From RUG14130 sp045598325 (lineage in GTDB: Bacteria; Bacillota; Clostridia; Christensenellales; Aristaeellaceae), in NCBI GenBank assembly GCA_045598325.1, contig JAZLLT010000057.1, positions 1 to 64,000 on the forward strand: 64,000 nt of DNA, read 5' to 3'. Of this stretch, positions 44,241-53,367 are shown one piece after another. The notes below the pieces were generated by a model. The model was not told where the DNA came from. It did not search any database and worked only from the letters and a program-made list of their open reading frames with translations. The translations under genes were made by a program, and so were the position numbers. Within the stretch, counting starts at the first letter, position 1. Each line of letters starts with the position of its first letter.

Positions 44241-46073
44241 ATGTCCGAAGTCAGGTATGTCGGCGGCTATCCCGCCATCGGTATCCGTCCCATCGTTGAC
44301 GGCCGTCAGGGCCCCATGCAGCTGCGTGAATCCCTCGAGGGACAGGTATGGGCAATGGCAAATGCCGCGAAGAAACTCTTTGAGGAGAATCTGCGCTACA
44401 GCAACGGCGATGCCGTAACGGTCATTATGGCGGATTCTTCCATCGGCCGCGTTCCCGAATCCGCTGCCTGCGAGAAGAAATTCCGTGACAACAATGTTGC
44501 CATCACACTGTCCGTCACCCCCTGCTGGTGCTACGGCGCGGAAACCATGGACATGGACCGCAATACCATCAAGGCTGTCTGGGGCTTCAACGGAACCGAG
44601 CGTCCCGGCGCCGTATATCTTGCTTCCGTTCTGGCAACACACGCCCAGAAGGGTCTGCCTGCTTTCGGCATCTACGGTCATGAAGTGCAGGACCGCGATC
44701 AGGTGACCGATATCCCCGAAGATGTCAAAGAAAAACTCCTCCGTTTCGGACGCGCCGCCATCGCCGCCGCGACAATGAGAGGCAAGAGTTATCTGCAGAT
44801 CGGTTCCCAGTGCATGGGCATTGGCGGATCCATCGTGGATCAGGACTTCATCGAGCAATATCTCGGCATGCGCGTGGAGAGCGTAGACGAAGTGGAGATC
44901 CTCCGCCGCATGGAAGAGGGCATCTACAACAAGGAAGACTACGAGAAGGCTCTTGCGTGGACCAAGGAACACTGCAAGGAAGGCCGCGATGATAACCCCG
45001 AATATGTCGACTTCCTCGGCGAAAAGAGAAAGATCAAGTTCACTGCCGAAGAGAAGGAAAAGCAGTGGGAGTTCACCATCAAGATGTACAACATCATCAA
45101 GGATCTGATGAACGGCAATCCCAACCTTCCCGCAGGCTTTAACGAGGAGACCCTCGGCCACAACGCCATCGCAGCGGGCTTCCAGGGCCAGCGTCAGTGG
45201 ACCGACCACTGGCCGAACTGCGACTATCCCGAAGCAGTGCTCAATTCCTCCTTCGACTGGACCGGCAAGAAGGAACCCATGACCTTCGCTACCGAAAATG
45301 ATATCCTGAACGGTCTGGGCATGCTCTTCATGCGTCTGCTCACAAACCGTGCACAGATTTTCGCGGATGTGCGTACCTACTGGTCTCCCGAAGCCACCAA
45401 ACGCGTGACCGGCTATGACTTCGAAGGCAAAGCCAAGGACAACGGCGGCATCATCCACCTGCTGAACTCCGGCGCTGCCTGCCTCGACGCCTGCGGCGAA
45501 TGCACCGATGAAAACGGTCAGCCCGTCATGAAGCAGTGGTGGGATGTCACCGAAGAAGATATCAAGAAGATGACCGACGCCACTGTATGGTGCGAAGCCG
45601 GCTTCGATAACTTCCGCGGCGGCGGATTCTCTTCTCACTTTGTGACCCGTGCCGAAATGCCCGCCACCATGATCCGCCTGAACCTCGTCAAGGGTCTCGG
45701 CCCGGTCCTGCAGATCGCAGAGGGCTGGACCGTGAAACTGCCCGACGAAGTCACCGATACGCTCATGGAGCGCACCAATCCGACCTGGCCCTGCACCTGG
45801 TTCACGCCCCGCTGCGACGGCAAGGACGGCAGCCCCTTCAAGACCGCGTACGAGGTCATGATGAACTGGGGAGCCAACCATGGCGCCATCAGCTACGGTC
45901 ACATCGGTGCGGACCTCATCACCCTGTGCTCCATGCTCCGAATCCCCGTCTGCATGCACAATGTGCCCGAAGAAGACATCTTCCGTCCCGCTGCCTGGAA
46001 TGCTTTCGGCATGGATAAGGAAGGCGCCGACTACCGTGCCTGCGCTGCCTACGGACCAATGTACAAGAAATAA
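44241..46073 (+). CDS. fucI: L-fucose isomerase
   Basis: 610 residues, slightly longer than the E. coli enzyme. Opening G-Y-P-A-I-G-I-R-P-I-V-D-G-R-Q-G-P, T-P-C-W-C-Y-G-A-E-T, the Mn-site Glu in F-A-T-E-N-D-I-L-N-G, and the late His in S-Y-G-H-I-G-A-D-L. It converts L-fucose to L-fuculose in the cytoplasm. Codon bias (CCC Pro, C-ending codons) suggests strong expression. No fuculokinase, aldolase or transporter lies in the window, so the rest of the pathway must be elsewhere. GGAGG upstream. Confidence 0.95.
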   Translation: MSEVRYVGGYPAIGIRPIVDGRQGPMQLRESLEGQVWAMANAAKKLFEENLRYSNGDAVTVIMADSSIGRVPESAACEKKFRDNNVAITLSVTPCWCYGAETMDMDRNTIKAVWGFNGTERPGAVYLASVLATHAQKGLPAFGIYGHEVQDRDQVTDIPEDVKEKLLRFGRAAIAAATMRGKSYLQIGSQCMGIGGSIVDQDFIEQYLGMRVESVDEVEILRRMEEGIYNKEDYEKALAWTKEHCKEGRDDNPEYVDFLGEKRKIKFTAEEKEKQWEFTIKMYNIIKDLMNGNPNLPAGFNEETLGHNAIAAGFQGQRQWTDHWPNCDYPEAVLNSSFDWTGKKEPMTFATENDILNGLGMLFMRLLTNRAQIFADVRTYWSPEATKRVTGYDFEGKAKDNGGIIHLLNSGAACLDACGECTDENGQPVMKQWWDVTEEDIKKMTDATVWCEAGFDNFRGGGFSSHFVTRAEMPATMIRLNLVKGLGPVLQIAEGWTVKLPDEVTDTLMERTNPTWPCTWFTPRCDGKDGSPFKTAYEVMMNWGANHGAISYGHIGADLITLCSMLRIPVCMHNVPEEDIFRPAAWNAFGMDKEGADYRACAAYGPMYKK

Positions 46074-46088
46074 TCCGAAAAAGAATCC

Positions 46089-46119
46089 CGGCTGCCTCCA
46101 TATAGAGGCAGCCGCTTTT
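46089..46119 (+). terminator. terminator of fucI
   Basis: Perfect 10-bp stem CGGCTGCCTC / GAGGCAGCCG, 6-base loop, then CTTTTC. The T-run is short, and the next gene starts 14 bases on, so some read-through is likely. Confidence 0.75.
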
Positions 46120-46132
46120 CAGAGAGGTACCT

Positions 46133-46843
46133 ATGTTCCTGACCATGCTCGGCGTGAATGGACCTTATCCCTGCGCGGGGGGCGCCTGTTCCTCCTATCT
46201 TGTCACTTCAGACAGCGGAAAGACCAATGTGGTGCTGGATCTCGGAAGCGGCTCGCTCGGACGGCTGATGAGCGAGATCGGCGATCTGCATAAACTGGAC
46301 GCGCTCATCTTTTCCCATCTGCATTACGACCACATGAGCGACGCATTGCCGCTGATGTACGCGCTTGATTTCACCGATATCGTTTCGCTCAAAACCATCT
46401 GTCCCGATACACCAAATACAAACAGAAAATTGCTCGCGGGGAAACTGGATTGTTATTCGCCGCGGGATCTGACGGTAGGGGAGATGAAGATCGAATTTAT
46501 CCCGGTCAAGCATCCCGTGGAAACCTATGCCGTCAAAATCATCTGCGACGGGGCGACGCTTGTCTATACGGGTGATACCAACGAATGCGAACTGCTCCAT
46601 CTGTTTGCTTTCGGATGCGACACCTTACTTGCAGACTGCGGCCTCAGCGATGATGATTACACGAAAACAAAGCCCCATCTTTCCCCGAAAACCTGCGGAG
46701 AACTGGCAATGGAATGCAAGGCAAAAAACCTGATTCTGACGCACCTTTCTCCGAGATATGAACCCGAGGCCTTGCTTGACGCGTGCCTCGAAGTATGCCC
46801 TTATGCCGAACTTGCTCAAGCGGGTCTGCGCGTCAGAGTGTAG
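46133..46843 (+). CDS. metallo-beta-lactamase fold hydrolase (RNase Z-like group)
   Basis: 236 residues. Zinc motif S-H-L-H-Y-D-H near 61-67, a His in V-K-H-P-V near 125, Asp in Y-T-G-D-T-N near 145 and a late T-H-L-S-P. The opening L-G-V-N-G-P-Y-P-C resembles YhfI-type members. Expected to be a two-zinc hydrolase in the cytoplasm; substrate unknown. GAGAGG precedes ATG 46133. Confidence 0.88.
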   Translation: MFLTMLGVNGPYPCAGGACSSYLVTSDSGKTNVVLDLGSGSLGRLMSEIGDLHKLDALIFSHLHYDHMSDALPLMYALDFTDIVSLKTICPDTPNTNRKLLAGKLDCYSPRDLTVGEMKIEFIPVKHPVETYAVKIICDGATLVYTGDTNECELLHLFAFGCDTLLADCGLSDDDYTKTKPHLSPKTCGELAMECKAKNLILTHLSPRYEPEALLDACLEVCPYAELAQAGLRVRV

Positions 46844-49142
46844 CGCAGTCAATCAGTTCAGTCAAAGGCGCCCGACCGTGCTCCTGGCCGCAGGCGCCTT
46901 ATTGGGTTGTATCTTTGCAAAATATGCCGGGCTGCCGCTTTGGATATTCATAATGGCATCCGCCGCGGCAATGCTGACATTACTCTTTCTTTTTCTCAAA
47001 AAGAAGAAAATCAATATCCGGATATTATCCATCGCTTTCTTTGCAATATTCTGCACCTTATTCACCGTGAAATCTGTAACGCCCGACAATCTACCGCAAG
47101 GCACCTTTGAATTGATCGGTACCGTGTCTGCGCAGCCGATGGAACAGGCGGACAAATACCGCACGGTCATCACACTCAGGGATGTAAGCGGAAATGACAT
47201 TTCCGTTGAAGGGGAAGTGCGTCTGTATTTGTACGACCCGGTTGCGGTTTACCAAACCGGGGACAGACTGCATTTTGATAAAATCAAACTGTCTGTACCG
47301 GACGGCGTGACCAACCCGGACGGATTTGATTTCCGTTCCTATCTGTGGATTCGCGGCGTGCCGCTTTGCGCGACGGCGCAGGGAAAGAATGTACGGCTTG
47401 ACGGACATGTCAATTCCTTGAAACGCACCTTATTTGCTTTCAGAAACCGCCTTTGCTGCCTTTCCGATGAACTTTTCGGTGAACAGTCGGATGTGATCCG
47501 TTCCATGCTGCTGGGCGACAGAACGATCCTGTCCGATGAAACTTATGAAGATTTCGCGACAGTCGGCATCGCGCATATCATTGCCATATCGGGACTGCAT
47601 GTAAGCGCCATCGCGCTCGCGTTTGAATGGCTACTCAAGAAATTGCGCATGCCGCGTTTTGTGCGAACCGTCATCGTTTCCATACTCATTATCCTGTACG
47701 CAATCATGACAGGCAGCAGCGTGTCTACGAAGCGGGCAGTCATTATGTACCTGATCGCATCCGTATCGGCTCTTTGCGGCTACAGAAGCGATCTGATGAA
47801 CACAATGTCTCTGTCGCTCCTGATCCAACTCTGCGTAAATCCGCTCTATATCGGCGACAACAGTTTCCTTCTTTCTTATTCATCGGTATTCGCTATCGCC
47901 TGCACGGCGGACCTCATCGGGAAACGGACGAAAGAAGAAAGGCGCGGTATCCGCAACATCCTTCGGACGGTTGCGGAAGCGGGCATCATTTCCGTATTTA
48001 TCGAAATCATCACCTATCCGCTGTTATGCCGCCTGTTTTATAGCGTTCCGCTGCTCGCTGCTCCTGTAAATATGCTGTGTGTCCCGCTTGCAATGCTTGC
48101 ACTTTACGGGGCAATTGTGGTATTATGTATAGGCGCTGTTTGGACTGCGGCAGGTAAGGCACTTGCCATCCCGATCAAGTTCATATGGAGCGGAATCAAG
48201 GCAGTAAGCGGAGCAGTGGCGGATCTATCCTTTTCCGCATTGAATACCGGAAAGTGGGCGGTCGTCGCCATTATTCTGTACGGCATCCTTGCTCTTTGTG
48301 CTTCTGCTTATTTTACGAATAACAAATCACGACGCGTTATGGCGCTTACGGTCATGCTTTGCGTGACTTTCACTGTCACGCTCTGGCCGAAAACGCCGCT
48401 TGACCATATGCGTATCCGTTTCCTTGATGTGGGCTACGGTGACGGCGCGGTCATTGAAACAAACGGGTATTTTTACTGTGTGGATACGGGACGCGATACG
48501 GATATCGTATCCGACTATCTGACAGCCAATAAGGCATCCCTGCGGGGCATCTTCCTGACGCACCCGGATTCCGACCATGCGGGCGGCCTAAAAGAACTTC
48601 TGCGCCGCTACCCAAAGGCTGATGTATATCTGCCGGACTGCTGGAACGGGATGGATGTGCCGGATGATATGTGTGAGGAACTGTCGATTCGATCTGTCAG
48701 ATACCTTTCGGCGGGGGACAGTCTCCTTCTGCCGGGCGATCTTACGGTGAATGTATTCTGGCCTCCGGAAGGGTATATCCCGGATGAAGACAACAACGGT
48801 TGTCTCGTCATCGAAACGGTTTATGCGGATGTTTCAACGCTTTTCATGGGTGACCTGACCGACGACTGCGACAGTCAGATCAATGTTGACTGCGATATCA
48901 TGAAAGTGGCGCATCATGGTTCGAAGTATGCGACAACGGAGCAGTGCCTGATCCAAACAACGCCGGAAATCGCCATTATCAGTGTTTCCGATAATTCCTT
49001 CGGGCATCCGACAGATGAGGTACTTGCACGCCTGAATCATGTCGGAGCGGATCTTTACCGAACAGACGAAGGCGGCACGGTAACGATCGATATTCAAAAT
49101 GACGGCTCGATCGATGTAGCAACATATTTGAGCGGTGAATGA
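46803..49142 (+). CDS. comEC: DNA internalization channel ComEC/Rec2
   Basis: 779 residues if ATG 46803 is used; GTG 46878 and ATG 46758 are in-frame alternatives, and the RRP motif typical of the N-terminus follows 46803. DUF4131-like N-terminal region, Competence domain with many helices (L-L-G-D-R-T, I-A-I-S-G-L-H-V-S near 250), and a C-terminal MBL domain with L-T-H-P-D-S-D-H-A-G-G and V-A-H-H-G-S-K-Y. It forms the membrane channel for single-stranded DNA in transformation. comEC-holA is the usual order; the start overlaps the MBL gene by 41 bases. Confidence 0.92.
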   Translation: MPNLLKRVCASECSAVNQFSQRRPTVLLAAGALLGCIFAKYAGLPLWIFIMASAAAMLTLLFLFLKKKKINIRILSIAFFAIFCTLFTVKSVTPDNLPQGTFELIGTVSAQPMEQADKYRTVITLRDVSGNDISVEGEVRLYLYDPVAVYQTGDRLHFDKIKLSVPDGVTNPDGFDFRSYLWIRGVPLCATAQGKNVRLDGHVNSLKRTLFAFRNRLCCLSDELFGEQSDVIRSMLLGDRTILSDETYEDFATVGIAHIIAISGLHVSAIALAFEWLLKKLRMPRFVRTVIVSILIILYAIMTGSSVSTKRAVIMYLIASVSALCGYRSDLMNTMSLSLLIQLCVNPLYIGDNSFLLSYSSVFAIACTADLIGKRTKEERRGIRNILRTVAEAGIISVFIEIITYPLLCRLFYSVPLLAAPVNMLCVPLAMLALYGAIVVLCIGAVWTAAGKALAIPIKFIWSGIKAVSGAVADLSFSALNTGKWAVVAIILYGILALCASAYFTNNKSRRVMALTVMLCVTFTVTLWPKTPLDHMRIRFLDVGYGDGAVIETNGYFYCVDTGRDTDIVSDYLTANKASLRGIFLTHPDSDHAGGLKELLRRYPKADVYLPDCWNGMDVPDDMCEELSIRSVRYLSAGDSLLLPGDLTVNVFWPPEGYIPDEDNNGCLVIETVYADVSTLFMGDLTDDCDSQINVDCDIMKVAHHGSKYATTEQCLIQTTPEIAIISVSDNSFGHPTDEVLARLNHVGADLYRTDEGGTVTIDIQNDGSIDVATYLSGE

Positions 49143-49143
49143 A

Positions 49144-50238
49144 ATGACACAGGATCAACTTGTAAAGTCCATCAGGAACGGTTTACTTTCCGGAGCCATT
49201 CTTTTTGAGGGCGAGGAAGAGACCAAAAAGGAGGGTGCATTGCGCTACCTCCTTGAAGAAGTTCTGCCTTCGGGAATGGAACTGATGAATGAAACGATTC
49301 TGGAAAATCCGGAACTTGCGAGCGTTCTCGATGCGTCAAGACAGTTCCCTTTCATGTGTGATAAGCGCGTCGTTGTTGCGAAGGATCCGCCTTTTATCCT
49401 GAAAAGCAATAAAGGAAAAAAGAGCGAAGATAACGACGAGAATGAGGAGAAAGAGGAGAAAGAGGCGGAGGATGTTCAGCCCGACCTCGAGCCCGGTGAA
49501 GAAACCGTGTTGAAAACCCTTTCGGAAGAAGACAATCCAACCTGTATCACAGTTATCTTCATCCGCGGAAAACTGAAGAAAAATACCGCAGCTTATAAGT
49601 GGTTTCAAAAACATGACAGACTTGTCAGCTTTGAGCCGCTTTCCATTCCCGAACTGATCAAGATCGTTCAAAAGAACACGAAGAAGCAGGGATATGAAAT
49701 CTCATATGATGTTGCGGAACTGTTCGTGACATCCATCGGAAGAGATCTCACGAGACTCAATTCGGAACTCGATAAACTGATCGGCTACAAGTCAAGCGGG
49801 ACGCAGATCAACGAAGACGATGTGTTTGCCATTATAACGCAGGATATCGAAGCCGTTTCTTTCCAAATTATGGATAAATTCTGTGTGGGAGATTACGCGC
49901 AGGCATACCGCATCCTGAACGCGCTTTTGGAAGACAGACAGCATCCTGCGGCGATTCAGGCTGGGCTTTTGTGGCAAATCAGAAATCTGTGCCATTGCGC
50001 AGTACTGAAGAAGTCCGGTGTCGGTTACAAAGATGCGTCAATCCGTCTGAAAACAAATGAATATCCCTGCAAAAAGGCTTATGAACAATGTACGGGCATA
50101 CCTTGCGGGAATCTGGTTTCGCTCTACCGTATCGCGGTACACAACGAAAACGAATTTAAGAAAGGTCGCCTTGATGCGCGGTTCTCTCTGGACGACCTGA
50201 TGGCCAAAATGTGCAAGTTAATTGTGCGTAAAGCGTGA
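49144..50238 (+). CDS. holA: DNA polymerase III subunit delta
   Basis: 364 residues from ATG 49144, with GGTGA 5 bp upstream; a GTG at 49135 is possible. Clamp-loader delta layout: opening helix, F-E-G-E-E-E-T-K-K strand, central S-I-P-E-L-I-K-I-V and the family S-I-G-R-D-L-T-R-L-N-S-E-L-D-K-L. A Lys/Asp/Glu-rich insert of about 35 residues (about 89-124) interrupts domain I. Delta opens the sliding clamp. Follows comEC by overlap. rpsT, often next, is missing. Confidence 0.93.
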   Translation: MTQDQLVKSIRNGLLSGAILFEGEEETKKEGALRYLLEEVLPSGMELMNETILENPELASVLDASRQFPFMCDKRVVVAKDPPFILKSNKGKKSEDNDENEEKEEKEAEDVQPDLEPGEETVLKTLSEEDNPTCITVIFIRGKLKKNTAAYKWFQKHDRLVSFEPLSIPELIKIVQKNTKKQGYEISYDVAELFVTSIGRDLTRLNSELDKLIGYKSSGTQINEDDVFAIITQDIEAVSFQIMDKFCVGDYAQAYRILNALLEDRQHPAAIQAGLLWQIRNLCHCAVLKKSGVGYKDASIRLKTNEYPCKKAYEQCTGIPCGNLVSLYRIAVHNENEFKKGRLDARFSLDDLMAKMCKLIVRKA

Positions 50239-50284
50239 ACTTTTCCATACGAATTGCAGTCGAATAATAAACGGGGGGATGGAT

Positions 50285-50758
50285 ATGAAGAAAATCATCG
50301 GAATGATTCTCGTCGCGGCAATGCTGTTTTCCGCTTTTGCATACGGCGAAGCAATGGACGAGAGACTACTCGATACATTTGAAAGATGCAGAGGCGCGAT
50401 TGGCGCCATTGCCCAGGGAAACTTTGAAGGCGCCGTACAGTGTCTCAATGTATCAAGCCTGATGTCCGACAGACTCAAGACCATCGTAAAGGCAAAGTGT
50501 CCGTCCCTTGTCGGCTCGGTTCCCGAGTTGACTTACGGGGTTGCCTGGGTGGAAAACGGGGAATGGTATCTTTCCATTCCCGTTGTCGAACCGAATTATA
50601 AATCCGCTCCCTGCATGATTTTCAAACTCGATTCCGATTACCGCGTCGTTTCCGCTGATTTTACGGCTTGGGCGGATGTATCGACAAGATACGCACAGTC
50701 TCCGGTCATCAAATGGAATGTGGAATATATCCCGGATTATGTGGTGATGGTAGATTAA
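50285..50758 (+). CDS. small secreted protein of unknown function
   Basis: 157 residues from ATG 50285 with GGGGGG upstream. Signal peptide MKKIIGMILVAAMLFSAFAYG, then a helical stretch (DERLLDTFERCRGAIGAIAQG) and a beta-rich C-terminal half with W-V-E-N-G-E-W-Y-L-S-I-P. Two Cys in the mature part may pair. I do not recognise the family. Its stop codon touches the terminator of the convergent tRNA gene. Confidence 0.6.
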   Translation: MKKIIGMILVAAMLFSAFAYGEAMDERLLDTFERCRGAIGAIAQGNFEGAVQCLNVSSLMSDRLKTIVKAKCPSLVGSVPELTYGVAWVENGEWYLSIPVVEPNYKSAPCMIFKLDSDYRVVSADFTAWADVSTRYAQSPVIKWNVEYIPDYVVMVD

Positions 50759-50783
50759 AAAAATCTCCCCATAAAGAGGAGAT
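50757..50783 (-). terminator. terminator of tRNA-Leu
   Basis: Minus-strand stem ATCTCC / GGAGAT (50763-50768, 50778-50783) followed by a seven-T run. The T-run overlaps the stop codon of the convergent gene. On the plus strand no T-run follows. Confidence 0.85.
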
Positions 50784-50785
50784 CG

Positions 50786-50870
50786 TGCCGGTGGCGGGGG
50801 TCGAACCCGCACGGGTTATTAGCCCAACGGATTTTGAGTCCGCCTCGTCTGCCAATTCCAACACACCGGC
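50786..50870 (-). tRNA. tRNA-Leu (anticodon CAA)
   Basis: 85-base class II tRNA. Acceptor GCCGGTG pairs with CACCGGC, discriminator A; anticodon loop CTCAAAA gives CAA; a long variable arm follows; T-loop GGTTCGACC. CCA is not encoded. Reads UUG leucine codons. Confidence 0.96.
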
Positions 50871-50881
50871 AAGCAAAAAGT

Positions 50882-50910
50882 ATTATACACAAAACGAATC
50901 GTAAAATCAA
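50882..50910 (-). promoter_or_regulatory. sigma-A promoter of tRNA-Leu
   Basis: Minus strand: TTGATT (50905-50910), 17-bp spacer, TATAAT (50882-50887), 11 bases before the tRNA 5' end. Confidence 0.85.
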
Positions 50911-50953
50911 GGGCTTTACAAGACTTTTCAGAATAATAAAGCAGGTGAATTGA

Positions 50954-51508
50954 TTGGAACAGGATCTGATCAGGCTGGCGGCAAACGGAAACAGCCGCGC
51001 CTTTGAGGAACTTATAACGCCGTATGAACGGAAAATGTATGCGCTTGCGCTCAGGATGTGCTCAAACACCGAGGATGCGAAGGATTGCCTTCAGGAGGCG
51101 ATGCTCCGCATCTTTAAAGGTTTATCGGGCTTCCGCGGAGACAGTTCGTTTTCGACCTGGGTGTACCGCATCGTTTCCAACAGTTGTCTGGATTCACACC
51201 GCCACAAGAAGGGACGACAGAGCGATTCGCTGGATGAACTGAGTGAGGTGGGCGTGGAGCCTGTGGATAAAAGCGCAGGACCGGAAGAAGCGGCAGAGAA
51301 AAGCGAACTGAAACGGGAATTATCAAAAGCAATCAACAAACTGCCTCCGGATCTCAAAAACCCGCTCGTACTGCGCGACATCCACGGATTGAGTTATGAG
51401 GAGATCGCCGATACACTTGATATCAATGTGGGTACGGTGCGAAGCAGACTGTTCCGCGCGAGAGCAAAATTGCGGGAACATTTAACGGGATTCAGAGAAC
51501 TATTTTAG
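50954..51508 (+). CDS. ECF-type RNA polymerase sigma factor
   Basis: 184 residues from TTG 50954, chosen because AGGTGA lies 5 bp upstream. Region 2: N-S-R-A-F-E-E-L-I-T-P-Y-E-R..D-A-K-D-C-L-Q-E-A-M-L-R-I-F and F-R-G-D-S-S-F-S-T-W-V-Y-R-I. Region 4: L-P-P-D-L-K-N-P-L-V-L-R-D-I-H-G-L-S-Y-E-E-I-A, helix-turn-helix near 150-175. SigW/RpoE-like. The next gene encodes a membrane protein that could hold it inactive. No sigma-A promoter seen upstream; it may be self-regulated. Confidence 0.93.
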   Translation: MEQDLIRLAANGNSRAFEELITPYERKMYALALRMCSNTEDAKDCLQEAMLRIFKGLSGFRGDSSFSTWVYRIVSNSCLDSHRHKKGRQSDSLDELSEVGVEPVDKSAGPEEAAEKSELKRELSKAINKLPPDLKNPLVLRDIHGLSYEEIADTLDINVGTVRSRLFRARAKLREHLTGFRELF

Positions 51509-51544
51509 AAAGACCGCGTCTATATGGATGTGGAGGAACGATAT

Positions 51545-52585
51545 ATGAATGACATGAAGCGTGAGATGACGGAAGAGCAACTGCTCGAACTGCTGAACGG
51601 CATCGATGACGATGTCAAAGTGCCTCTCGAAGTTTCGGCTTCGTGGAGAAATGCCGTCAGGAAAGAAGAAAAGAAGCGCAAACTCGTCACTTTCTCAAAG
51701 CGCATTTCCGCTGCAGCAGCTGCTATCGTGGTACTGCTCGGTATGACCGCGATTCTGCGCAATCAGGGTGTTTTCACGAAAACCGGCGTCATGGACAGCA
51801 TGGAAGCGGAAGACCGCAGCGTGCGTCTGTACTATACCGCCGCGGGAAGCGAAGTTAAAGACGAAAACGCGTATCTGGTCGTGGCATCGGATTCCAGCAT
51901 AAATGAAGAAATCCCGGTGACGGAAGAAACCCAGATGATTGCCGGCAAATACGGGATGAGCAATGAAGAAAGCGTCATCTATACTTATGCTGCCTCCGTA
52001 ATCGAAAGCGGGAACACGCAGAAAACCGCGAAAGAAGTGACCGCGGAAGTAAACAAAGCGGGCGGATATATTGCGTCCGAACAAATGCGCTCTGATAAAG
52101 GCGGGAAGAGCGTTGTGCTGAACGCCTGCATTCCCGAAGAGAAACTTTCCGAATTCGGTAACATCATCATGAGCAACTTCCCGGGAAGCAGTTTTGAAAT
52201 CAACCGTCAGGACGCAACGAGGCTTTACACGGACGCGACCAAACGCATCGAATCACTCAGACTCATGGCGGAGCGCCTGAACAGCCTGATCGACACCGCG
52301 CAGGCGGAAGAGTTACCGGATCTGTACGACCAATTGAACCGCACTTATGATGAGATCGATGAACTCTGCGTATCTGTCGACAGTTACGGACGCGAAAGCA
52401 TCTACGCGGATACGGAGATCCTCATCCGGGAAGCACACGAGGCGGGATTCGGTGAGAAACTGAAAAACGCTTTCGGAAATCTCGGTGACGGGTTCTTTAC
52501 CGACGCGGGTGTGACCGCTTGCATCCTTCTGCCCGTCATCGCCATAGCAGTCATTATCGTTCTGATACTGAGAAAGAAACACTAA
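51545..52585 (+). CDS. DUF4349 membrane protein, candidate anti-sigma factor
   Basis: 346 residues from ATG 51545 with GGAGG 8 bp upstream. Cytoplasmic N-terminus (about 1-50, E-E-Q-L-L-E-L-L-N-G then a basic stretch), transmembrane helix near 53-72, extracellular DUF4349 region (about 135-310: T-A-K-E-V-T-A-E-V-N-K-A-G-G-Y-I with a coiled-coil segment E-S-L-R-L-M-A-E-R-L) and a second helix before the C-terminal RKKH. Its position 36 bases after an ECF sigma gene and its topology suggest it senses an outside signal. No ZAS zinc motif, so anti-sigma role is inference. Confidence 0.75.
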   Translation: MNDMKREMTEEQLLELLNGIDDDVKVPLEVSASWRNAVRKEEKKRKLVTFSKRISAAAAAIVVLLGMTAILRNQGVFTKTGVMDSMEAEDRSVRLYYTAAGSEVKDENAYLVVASDSSINEEIPVTEETQMIAGKYGMSNEESVIYTYAASVIESGNTQKTAKEVTAEVNKAGGYIASEQMRSDKGGKSVVLNACIPEEKLSEFGNIIMSNFPGSSFEINRQDATRLYTDATKRIESLRLMAERLNSLIDTAQAEELPDLYDQLNRTYDEIDELCVSVDSYGRESIYADTEILIREAHEAGFGEKLKNAFGNLGDGFFTDAGVTACILLPVIAIAVIIVLILRKKH

Positions 52586-52596
52586 GGAGAATCAAG

Positions 52597-53310
52597 ATGA
52601 AGAAGATCATGAAAATCGCTGCCCTCGCGCTCAGCCTCATGCTCGTTGTATGCGCTGCCGCGGAGACGAAAATCACCGTGAACGGAACGGGCATCGCTTA
52701 TGTCCCCGCAGATGTCGCCGTCGTGCAGGTGGGTGCCAGAATCAACAGCGACTCCGTAAAGGATGCCCAGAACCAGGTCAATGAGATCATCAAAGCCATC
52801 CGCGAAAGCCTCATCGAAAACGGCATCGCGGAAGAGGACATCAACACGGACCGCATCTATGTGACCCCCCGCTATAACTATTCCGACGGCATGGAAGAGA
52901 TCGTGGGCTACATGGCGTATTCCTATCTCTCTGTCAAAACGGAGAAGATGGATGCCATCGGTACCATCGTGGATCTCGCCCTTGACGCAGGCGCGAACAT
53001 GCTGGAAAACATCACTTTCTCATCGAAGGATACGACTCTCGCCGAGGAAGAATCCCTGACAGACGCGGTGCTCGACGCGCGCAGGGACGCGGAAATCATC
53101 GCGAAGGCGGCTGGACTCGAGATTGTGTCCATCGATACCATCAGCGAGGGTTACTCCTATTCCGCAGACAGCGGATCCAATGTGTTCTATAAATCCACCG
53201 CAGCAGGTGTTGTGGAAGAAGCCGCGGCAGATTTCGACGCACCGACCTTCGTTCAGGCAGCGAAACTTCAGGTAACCAGTCAGGTAACCGTAGTATTTAA
53301 CTGCAAATAG
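52597..53310 (+). CDS. SIMPL (DUF541) domain secreted protein
   Basis: 237 residues from ATG 52597 with AAGGAGA. Signal peptide MKKIMKIAALALSLMLVVCAAA, then the SIMPL domain: I-T-V-N-G-T-G-I-A-Y-V-P-A-D-V-A-V-V-Q-V-G-A, an L-I-E-N-G-I-A-E-E-D-I-N-T helix and D-A-R-R-D-A-E-I-I-A-K-A-A-G-L near 168. The family is periplasmic or secreted, related to oxidative-stress and envelope proteins, mechanism unsettled. Co-transcribed with the sigma and DUF4349 genes (11-base gap). Confidence 0.88.
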   Translation: MKKIMKIAALALSLMLVVCAAAETKITVNGTGIAYVPADVAVVQVGARINSDSVKDAQNQVNEIIKAIRESLIENGIAEEDINTDRIYVTPRYNYSDGMEEIVGYMAYSYLSVKTEKMDAIGTIVDLALDAGANMLENITFSSKDTTLAEEESLTDAVLDARRDAEIIAKAAGLEIVSIDTISEGYSYSADSGSNVFYKSTAAGVVEEAAADFDAPTFVQAAKLQVTSQVTVVFNCK

Positions 53311-53339
53311 TTGACAAAAACGGTATTCTCAACTATAAT
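53311..53339 (+). promoter_or_regulatory. consensus sigma-A promoter
   Basis: Exact TTGACA (53311-53316), 17-bp spacer, exact TATAAT (53334-53339). It begins the base after the SIMPL stop codon. Drives the DUF1292 gene. Confidence 0.93.
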
Positions 53340-53367
53340 AAATCTATTACAGTTAAAGGAGTCAGTT

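Noticed and set aside
44223..45959. Long open frame of 578 codons antisense to fucI
   Set aside because: It mirrors a strongly codon-biased gene; no ribosome site, family motif or promoter. The same holds for long antisense frames opposite the addB, infB, rarA and GT-C genes.
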